From G963663365 sp963663365 (GTDB taxonomy: Bacteria; Hinthialibacterota; Hinthialibacteria; Hinthialibacterales; G963663365), in the NCBI GenBank assembly GCA_963663365.2, contig CAXXIH010000003.1:186001-250000 (forward strand): a stretch of DNA of 64,000 nt, read 5' to 3'. Shown one piece after another: positions 58,209 to 64,000 of this stretch. The position numbers were made by a program, and so were the translations under genes. The notes below the pieces were generated by a model. That model saw only the letters and a program-made list of their open reading frames with translations. It was not told the origin of the DNA and did not search any database. Positions within the stretch are counted from its first letter, which is position 1. Each line of letters starts with the position of its first letter.

Positions 58209-60539
58209 ATGCATTCTCATGACGAAAATGATATAGGCATCCATAAATCGCTTGTGGACAATCGTCGATCCCCATCCGATGGGTGCCGCATTCCCAATTT
58301 CATCGTGACGGGGCTATTGCTGGCGATTCTTTCACTTGTTTTGCTTGCACCTTATTTTTACGTACCTGCCGGCGATCACGATCTGAGCCTTTTGCTCTGG
58401 AGCGTGGAAAATCAAGGCGAACCTCTTGCAGCCTGGAGTGCGAGTGTCCCCACCGAACTCGAATACACATCGCCCCTTGTTCGGTTTTTGGGCGGATGGG
58501 TGTTGACGTGGATCGAGCCTTGGAGCCATGCCATTTCCTGGATGAATGTTGGAGTTTTTCTTTTTCTCGCGCTCACTGTCAGTGCTTTTGCTGATCGTAC
58601 ATTGGGAGGTAAGGCGGGATTTGTCACCGGAATACTTTTTTTCTCGATTGCGATTCCCCTTTATGAATTTGAAAATTGCTTGAGTGTCGATCCCGCTCTC
58701 TGTGTTGCATCGTTTGCTATTTTGGGAATCGTGGCTATCGAATCTTGGCGCGATTCGAATTACCGAGGGCATCCATGGCTTCTTTGGGCCGTTGTCTTGT
58801 ACCCGCCGGCCTCAATGGGATGGCCCGGTTTTGCTGTGGCTCTCTTGGGGGCTTTTGCATTATTTCTAGCAAAAGGTTCCACTTCCCGTGCTGCTCAGAC
58901 AATTTTAATTGCAGTGGTGTTAGGCTATTTACTGTGGCCTTTTTTTATTGCGTCCTCTGCCCTTCCACTTACGGACGGCGCCGATCGATTCGTACCAGTC
59001 CAAAGAATTCTTACGGCAGGCACAGGTGTGCCGATATTTGCTGTGCTTTGTTGTGCCGCGCTTTTGCAGATTCGCCAACAACGATTGCGAATTTGGCTGG
59101 TTTTGCCATTGGTTTGGATTCTTTTTGGTTGGATTGCACATTGGCATTTGGCTGCATGTGGCGTGCTGTTTGTGCTCTTGGCTATTTGGATTCAAACACA
59201 ACACGATAGACTCTTGTGGGCTGGATTAGGGGGCATGCTCGCCTCGTTTATTGCAGTTTTTTTGGGTGTGCATGTCCAATTTTCATTTCTAATTGCTGCA
59301 TTTGCTTCCAGTTGGATCGTTGGCGCATTAATCGCGGAGCATCTTCCAAATAAGAATGATTTGAGACAAATTGCGCAGGCTTTGCAGGGCAAAACCGAGC
59401 CGGCCAATTCTTCCCATGCACTTTTTCAAATTGTTTTGGCAATCGTTGCCATTTCTTGGTTCTTGGGATTTGCCTCCACGATTCATTCTGAGAATATCTT
59501 TGTTCGTGAATCGATCATGCCGCGCCGGCGTGCGCTCTATGATTCGGCGCGGCGTGCGGTTGCAGATGCACTTTGTGTTTCTAAGAGTCCTTTGGTGGGA
59601 CGGTTGCTTGGATCACCGTTGGAATTGGATCGATTAACCTTGGCTGCTTTGCAGCTTGGCGCCGGATGGGGTGCTTGGGATACAAACATCCATCGTCCGC
59701 CGCCCGGCTGGTCGTATTTAGAATCCATCAGTGGTAAACGTTATTTTCCAGGGCCGCCCGACCGGCCGTTAATGTTGGCCATAGAGCCTTCTGACTACGA
59801 CTACGAGCCACGTTTTGCAGAACTTGTTTTGGCCGGCCTTGGCGATGATTTTAAAATTCCATATCGCATAAGCCAGAGCATCGAGCGTTGGCAGCGATCA
59901 CAAGAGACTTGTCGCCGCGTATTAGCAGATTCCGGATTTGATCCGTTTGTTCTTTATGTAGATAAATTGAATGACTATGAATCAGTGATGCTTGCGCCGC
60001 CGGATGCTTCCGGTTGGTATCCGAAAACCATCAAGCCTTTTGGCGGGCAAAACCAAGATGTAATCCGTGATGGAGTCTTTTGCACAATTAACACACGTCA
60101 AGCGGAAACCGAGATTGTATTTGCCTCACCTTTCCCTGCCTATATTCCCCGCGAACCGAAAGATGGAGATTTTTTGACTCTGTGGTCTTTTGCAACGGAC
60201 TGGAGCGATGTCGATGTTTTACGCATCGGATTTAAGATCGGTGAGAATCATTACCGCGTTTGGAGCAATGAGCACTGGGCTCTGACGAAGAACTTCGATC
60301 TCCCTGCCGATGGATGGCGCTTTATTGTTTTGCCTTTAGGGCCTCAATGGGGATTCGATTTGCATCCCAAGCCCGGCGAAGATCAATGGTTGACTGGGAT
60401 TGGATCATTCGGTGTTGCTTTGCTGCATCGTCATGAGCACGATCCCCAGCCGGTCGATTTTGCACTATCGTCGCTCTGTCTGCGACTGGCTCAGCCTGCT
60501 GAGGCTGTCTCAGTGTCCGCATCCCAAACGCAACGGTAA
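58209..60539 (+). CDS. large GT-C-like membrane protein of unknown function
   Basis: 776 residues. About eleven membrane helices fill residues 30-430, starting FIVTGLLLAILSLVLLAPYF, with an acidic pair in the first periplasmic loop (PAGDHDLSLLLWS). That is the layout of GT-C glycosyltransferases using lipid-linked sugars (GT39/ArnT-like). No exact family match is clear. A soluble C-terminal part of about 340 residues follows, probably beta-rich near the end. It could transfer sugars or modify envelope polymers. The 3' end overlaps that of the opposite-strand membrane protein gene by 49 bases. Confidence 0.6.
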   Translation: MHSHDENDIGIHKSLVDNRRSPSDGCRIPNFIVTGLLLAILSLVLLAPYFYVPAGDHDLSLLLWSVENQGEPLAAWSASVPTELEYTSPLVRFLGGWVLTWIEPWSHAISWMNVGVFLFLALTVSAFADRTLGGKAGFVTGILFFSIAIPLYEFENCLSVDPALCVASFAILGIVAIESWRDSNYRGHPWLLWAVVLYPPASMGWPGFAVALLGAFALFLAKGSTSRAAQTILIAVVLGYLLWPFFIASSALPLTDGADRFVPVQRILTAGTGVPIFAVLCCAALLQIRQQRLRIWLVLPLVWILFGWIAHWHLAACGVLFVLLAIWIQTQHDRLLWAGLGGMLASFIAVFLGVHVQFSFLIAAFASSWIVGALIAEHLPNKNDLRQIAQALQGKTEPANSSHALFQIVLAIVAISWFLGFASTIHSENIFVRESIMPRRRALYDSARRAVADALCVSKSPLVGRLLGSPLELDRLTLAALQLGAGWGAWDTNIHRPPPGWSYLESISGKRYFPGPPDRPLMLAIEPSDYDYEPRFAELVLAGLGDDFKIPYRISQSIERWQRSQETCRRVLADSGFDPFVLYVDKLNDYESVMLAPPDASGWYPKTIKPFGGQNQDVIRDGVFCTINTRQAETEIVFASPFPAYIPREPKDGDFLTLWSFATDWSDVDVLRIGFKIGENHYRVWSNEHWALTKNFDLPADGWRFIVLPLGPQWGFDLHPKPGEDQWLTGIGSFGVALLHRHEHDPQPVDFALSSLCLRLAQPAEAVSVSASQTQR

Positions 60540-62059
60540 ACGATATACGGTTCTCCGTAGGCCATACCGGAGCGGAATACCTCTGTGAAAATTGATGGCT
60601 TTTCTTCCGGATCAAGTCCCAGGTATTGCCATGCCCAATCGGGGAGTATCACCAGATAGTCCGGCTTTTCTTGCTTTAGATAGAAGAAAATGTCGCGATT
60701 CTTCACATATGCACGTGGAGCCGAGCCGGTGAGGCCGGATAAATCGAGTACCTTTCGTCCTGAAGCATATCCGAGCGCTCCGATATCATGCGCGGCTACC
60801 ATGGTATTTTCATCCGTGTTCATGTGTATCCATTCTGCGGTACGCATGAGTGAATTGCGGCTTACTTGAGTAAAAAACGCGTACATGGGCCTTGAATAGA
60901 TATGGCCATGCCCTGCACTGCATAACGCCGCGACGGCCAGCAGCAATGCGGCAGAACGTTTGTATTGGGATTGCCACTGAGAAAACGCGCGGTCAATCAT
61001 CAAAGCGGCAATAAACACGGCCGGGGGAAGTAGAATGTGCTGGTAGCGGAAATCCAAATGTGTTAGAGAACTGGGGGCAAGTCCGAAGTAAACCGAATAG
61101 AAAAGGATGCCAAAGACAGTCCATATCAGAATCAATTGTATTTCCGGAGTGAGGAGCTCGTCTTTTTTGCTATTGCCGCGATAAAAGGCATAAATAGCGG
61201 CCACGATGCCTGGAATGAGCCATCCCCACTGCGGTGTCCAGAATCCTGTGATGGCCCTTGTCATCAAGGCGCATTTATCGGATAAGGGCAGGTTCGTTTC
61301 GCCCCAGAGTGCAAGTTTGGCTCCGGCGGTACCTCCACTCGAAAGATCCTGCCAGCGTGCGGCCAGCACGATAAAGAACATCGGCAGAATGCTTGCTGCG
61401 AGCAGCCGGATTCGTTGTTTTTGCCTGTCGGTGCTTTTGAAGAGAGAAAGAATTTCAAAAACAAGAAACACCGCTGCGACCGCCATTCCTTCAGGCCGGG
61501 TGGCAATGAGTCCGCCAAGAGCAAGCCCTAAGATAATGCGCGATTTGGTGCACCGCTCCCATAAAAAGGCCAATGACGCGGCCACTGCCAATACGTGAAA
61601 CAGCGAAGTTTCCAGCCCATTGAGGGCATCCGTAATTAAAAAGCCGCTTGAGCCCAAAACGATTCCTGAGATGGTCACGATATACGGATGGCTTTTTAAC
61701 TTTGCCAATAACACGCAATACAAAGAAATCATTACCAGATGGCAGGCAATGCCGAGTGCGATTCCCGATAGCACCGGGGATTGGATTGCAATGCGCACAG
61801 ATGCCAAAAACACAATATGGAGCGGACTTGTGGCTCCACCCGTGAGCCCTTCTCCATCAAAAGAAAGCCCCCCTAGCCGAAAGTAATTGCGAGCAAACAC
61901 TTGGGAGATGTAGCTATCGTCGAACGGAAGTTCGATATAGGGATGCACCGCTAGATACGAAATCAGTCCGAGGATGGCGGCGCAAAACACCGCTGTTCCG
62001 CCAAGGAGCCATTGAGTGCGCCGGGGAGTATGGACGATTGAATCCGGGTTTGTCACCAT
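60491..62059 (-). CDS. GT-C-like integral membrane glycosyltransferase candidate
   Basis: 522 residues with about ten to eleven membrane helices. The first extracytoplasmic loop has ELPFDDSYISQVFARNYFRLGGLSFDGEG, where the Asp pair matches the catalytic aspartates of GT-C enzymes. NGLETSLFHV and ATRPEGMAVA follow, as seen in uncharacterised GT39/GT87-like proteins. The last 150 residues are soluble and include MVAAHDIGALGYASGRKVLDLSGLTG. Donor and acceptor are unknown. It shares its 3' terminal 49 bases, on the opposite strand, with the membrane protein at 58209. Confidence 0.65.
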   Translation of the reverse strand: MVTNPDSIVHTPRRTQWLLGGTAVFCAAILGLISYLAVHPYIELPFDDSYISQVFARNYFRLGGLSFDGEGLTGGATSPLHIVFLASVRIAIQSPVLSGIALGIACHLVMISLYCVLLAKLKSHPYIVTISGIVLGSSGFLITDALNGLETSLFHVLAVAASLAFLWERCTKSRIILGLALGGLIATRPEGMAVAAVFLVFEILSLFKSTDRQKQRIRLLAASILPMFFIVLAARWQDLSSGGTAGAKLALWGETNLPLSDKCALMTRAITGFWTPQWGWLIPGIVAAIYAFYRGNSKKDELLTPEIQLILIWTVFGILFYSVYFGLAPSSLTHLDFRYQHILLPPAVFIAALMIDRAFSQWQSQYKRSAALLLAVAALCSAGHGHIYSRPMYAFFTQVSRNSLMRTAEWIHMNTDENTMVAAHDIGALGYASGRKVLDLSGLTGSAPRAYVKNRDIFFYLKQEKPDYLVILPDWAWQYLGLDPEEKPSIFTEVFRSGMAYGEPYIVYRCVWDADTETASAG

Positions 62060-62150
62060 CTTACTTTCCGCACGGTCGTTTGCGCATCATTCTTTCAAAA
62101 TGCATCTGACCGTTACGGCCTCATCCTGCCAGACTTTGCGAGGTTCCTCG

Positions 62151-62915
62151 ATGGGAAGAACAGCCAAGAGTACTGCAAAAACAACGGCCAAGAAGTCAAC
62201 TTCGAGTTCAAAAAAGGCTGCAAGCAGCAGGTCCCAAAAGACGGTTGTCCCAAAGGCGGCAAAGCAACAAAGGGATACCGGGACCGGCGAATTGAAGAAG
62301 CGGGCTCAGCGTATTGTGAAGGTCCTGGCCAAAGAATATCCGGATTCCAAATGTGCGCTCGATTATCGTAATGCGTATGAACTGCTTATGGCTACGATCC
62401 TATCGGCGCAATGCACCGATGTCCGTGTCAACATGGTCACACCTGTATTATTCGAGAAATATCCCACTCCGGGGGATTTGGCCGATGCCGAAATGGGGGA
62501 ACTTGAGTCGATTATTAAATCCACAGGCTTTTTCCGGCAGAAAGCCAAATCGCTTGTGGCTTGCTGCCAGGATATTGTTGAGCGCTTCGGCGGCGAACTT
62601 CCTAAGACTATGGATGAGTTGTCCACCCTGGCCGGTGTGGGCCGCAAGACCGCCAATGTCATTCTGGGAAATGTATTCGGTGTTCCGGGCATTGTTGTGG
62701 ATACTCATGTGAAACGCCTGTCCAACCGCCTTGGGCTTACTCAGCAAAGCGATCCGAACAAGATTGAAAAGGATTTGATGGAAATGATCCCCGAGAAGGA
62801 ATGGACGTTGTTTTCATTGCGGCTAATCGATCATGGACGCAAAGTCTGTGATGCCCGTAAACCGCAATGCATCGAATGCGCTCTCCGCAAGGACTGTCCT
62901 TTCCCCGAAGGGTAA
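62151..62915 (+). CDS. nth: endonuclease III, DNA base-excision glycosylase/AP lyase
   Basis: 254 residues. Removes oxidised pyrimidines and nicks abasic sites. The helix-hairpin-helix TLAGVGRKTANVILG carries the catalytic lysine, and VDTHVKRLSNRLGL carries the catalytic aspartate. The C-terminal [4Fe-4S] cluster ligands are complete: C-x6-C-x2-C-x5-C in VCDARKPQCIECALRKDC. An N-terminal extension of about 40 residues is rich in Lys, Ser, Thr and Ala and resembles histone-like tails that aid DNA binding. ATG at 62151 has GAGG upstream. Confidence 0.94.
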   Translation: MGRTAKSTAKTTAKKSTSSSKKAASSRSQKTVVPKAAKQQRDTGTGELKKRAQRIVKVLAKEYPDSKCALDYRNAYELLMATILSAQCTDVRVNMVTPVLFEKYPTPGDLADAEMGELESIIKSTGFFRQKAKSLVACCQDIVERFGGELPKTMDELSTLAGVGRKTANVILGNVFGVPGIVVDTHVKRLSNRLGLTQQSDPNKIEKDLMEMIPEKEWTLFSLRLIDHGRKVCDARKPQCIECALRKDCPFPEG

Positions 62916-62932
62916 AACCGAAGTTGGCTATG

Positions 62933-63346
62933 CTATTTGCTTTCTTTTCGAAAATAAAACCAGACTCTTGGATCGAGACCTTCAAGCAAGGATTTACGAA
63001 GAGTCTGAAGTGTACTGGGAGATTTGGCAGGAATCCGATTGAGCCGTTGGGTCTCTCCTTGGGCGAGAATCGGCGCCAGCCGCGCATTTTGCAGGGCCTC
63101 GAGCAGTATTTTCTTTCGTTGCCAGGCTGGCTTTCGGGCCAAGTGTTTGGCTGTATCGTTGAGGCGGATCAGCTCACCGGCTCCCAAAAAACGCACGATC
63201 TTCCCCTGAAGTTCATCCGGCAGGATTGCTAGGAGCAGGCAGGCCTGTTCCAGTTCCTTGCGGGGGACGATGGTTTTGTCTGTGCTTGGCGACTGCCGAT
63301 TTCCTTTGGCCTTCATAGTGTCTATTATCGTCCGGCCTTTAAGCAT
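62933..63346 (-). CDS. small protein with FliG-N-like helices
   Basis: About 137 residues if started at 63346; an earlier ATG at 63394 or a later one at 63316 is possible. The core ELEQACLLLAILPDELQGKIVRFLGAGELIRLNDTAKHLARKPAWQRKKILLEAL has the pattern of the N-terminal FliG/MgtE helical domain. The C terminus is basic. No flagellar gene is nearby, so a motor role is unlikely and the fold call itself is tentative. It converges on nth with 17 bases between, and diverges from the cysteine desulfurase gene. Confidence 0.5.
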   Translation of the reverse strand: MLKGRTIIDTMKAKGNRQSPSTDKTIVPRKELEQACLLLAILPDELQGKIVRFLGAGELIRLNDTAKHLARKPAWQRKKILLEALQNARLAPILAQGETQRLNRIPAKSPSTLQTLRKSLLEGLDPRVWFYFRKESK

Positions 63347-63418
63347 GATTGAGAAGCTTGACTTGGCGGGAATAAGGTCCACCGTTAGATTCATGGCGTT
63401 AAATTGTGGATATTGCAA

Positions 63419-64000
63419 ATGGAAGTTGCCTATTTCGATCACAATGCTACAACACCGCTTGATGGGCGTGTGCTAGAGGCAATGCTGCCCTACTTTCGGG
63501 AAAAGTATGGGAATGCATCTTGTCTTTACGAATTGGGAGTTGAGGCGAGTTATGCGGTTGAAAAGGCGCGAATGCAGGTCGCCGCTTTGCTGAATGTCAA
63601 AGAGGATGGAATCGTATTTACGAGCGGTGGCACAGAATCGGATAACATCGCCATACTTGGTGTTCTGGATGCTCTTCCCGCCAAAAGGCACATCATTGTT
63701 AGTGCTATCGAGCATCCTGCTGTTTATGCTGTGTGTGACTATTTGGGGCGCGGTGGCTATGAAATCAGTTGGTTAGACGTTGACTCAGATGGACGTGTGC
63801 GTCCGGGCGATGTTGCCGGGCTGATACGCGAGAATACGGCTTTGGTCACGGTTATGGCCGCCAACAATGAGATTGGGAGCCTCCAGCCGATTACTGAAAT
63901 CGGGAAAATCTGCCGCAGCCGGGGAGTTGTGTTTCATACTGACGCGATCCAGGCCGCAGGCAAAATGCCTATCGATGCCGAAGCCTGGCAAGTTGATCTG
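63419..64000 (+). CDS. cysteine desulfurase (NifS/IscS family), 5' part
   Basis: The reading frame is open from ATG 63419 to the window edge, giving 194 of about 380-400 residues. It is a PLP-dependent enzyme that releases sulfur from cysteine for Fe-S clusters and tRNA thiolation. YFDHNATTPLD, YGNASCLYELG (family form GNPSSxHxxG), VFTSGGTESDNIAI and SAIEHPAVY with the substrate-ring histidine are present. So are VMAANNEIGSLQPI and FHTDAIQAAGK with the pyridine-binding aspartate. The PLP lysine and active cysteine lie beyond the edge, so IscS and NifS types cannot be told apart. Confidence 0.93.
   Translation, partial: MEVAYFDHNATTPLDGRVLEAMLPYFREKYGNASCLYELGVEASYAVEKARMQVAALLNVKEDGIVFTSGGTESDNIAILGVLDALPAKRHIIVSAIEHPAVYAVCDYLGRGGYEISWLDVDSDGRVRPGDVAGLIRENTALVTVMAANNEIGSLQPITEIGKICRSRGVVFHTDAIQAAGKMPIDAEAWQVDL

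Overview
The window is a stretch of chromosome from a Gram-negative (double-membrane) bacterium. It encodes TolC-type, RND and membrane-fusion efflux proteins, a heptose-type sugar cluster, lipoproteins and a complete rod-shape (mreBCD-mrdA-rodA) block. Housekeeping genes are recognisable but arranged unlike the well-studied Proteobacteria, and several carry lineage-specific features: AICAR transformylase without its cyclohydrolase domain, S1 and MreC with long acidic tails, and a pump fused to an ABC ATPase. I infer an uncultivated or little-studied lineage, with a Hydrogenedentes/Sumerlaeota/PVC-like candidate phylum plausible. The sequence alone does not settle this. No rRNA, CRISPR array, insertion sequence or prophage was seen.

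Layout. Positions 1-6.2 kb hold purine synthesis (AICARFT), an NYN-domain protein, a small lipoprotein, a small unknown, trmB and an AT-richer AlbA/HATPase regulator-like gene. At 6.3-9.8 kb are two translationally coupled exported proteins, a GH2-type glycosidase and a LamG-like protein. At 10.1-12.8 kb is a HAD-PfkB-SIS cluster resembling the heptose phosphate pathway. At 13-15 kb are tandemly duplicated secreted beta-propeller proteins. At 15.4-16.1 kb are tRNA-Ser(UGA) and tRNA-Phe(GAA), both on the minus strand and separated by terminators. At 16.2-25.2 kb are a small unknown gene, a YdjY-like lipoprotein, then rodA, mrdA, mreD, mreC and mreB read leftward from one promoter, and comM. At 25.9-34 kb are a two-STAS membrane-anchored protein, coaX, an NlpC/P60 hydrolase, queA, a DUF2905 protein, pilT, a sugar nucleotidyltransferase and an unknown gene with a near-consensus promoter.

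The most unusual region is 33.9-49.5 kb, a seven-gene leftward operon: membrane-fusion lipoprotein, ABC ATPase, ABC-2 permease, RND pump, ABC-2 permease fused to an M1-peptidase-like domain, a 1456-residue RND pump fused at its C terminus to a complete ABC ATPase, and a TolC-like outer-membrane channel. Two RND pumps and two ABC exporter half-systems thus share one adaptor and one outer-membrane channel, and in one case the RND and ABC parts are one polypeptide. I infer a compound, dual-energy (ion gradient plus ATP) envelope export machine.

From 50.2 kb to the end are a MoxR-type AAA ATPase with a TraB/ChaN-like partner, two coupled Hsp20 chaperones, the rpsA-plsC-cmk block, two large GT-C-like membrane proteins whose genes overlap tail to tail, endonuclease III, a small FliG-N-like protein and the start of a cysteine desulfurase cut by the window edge.
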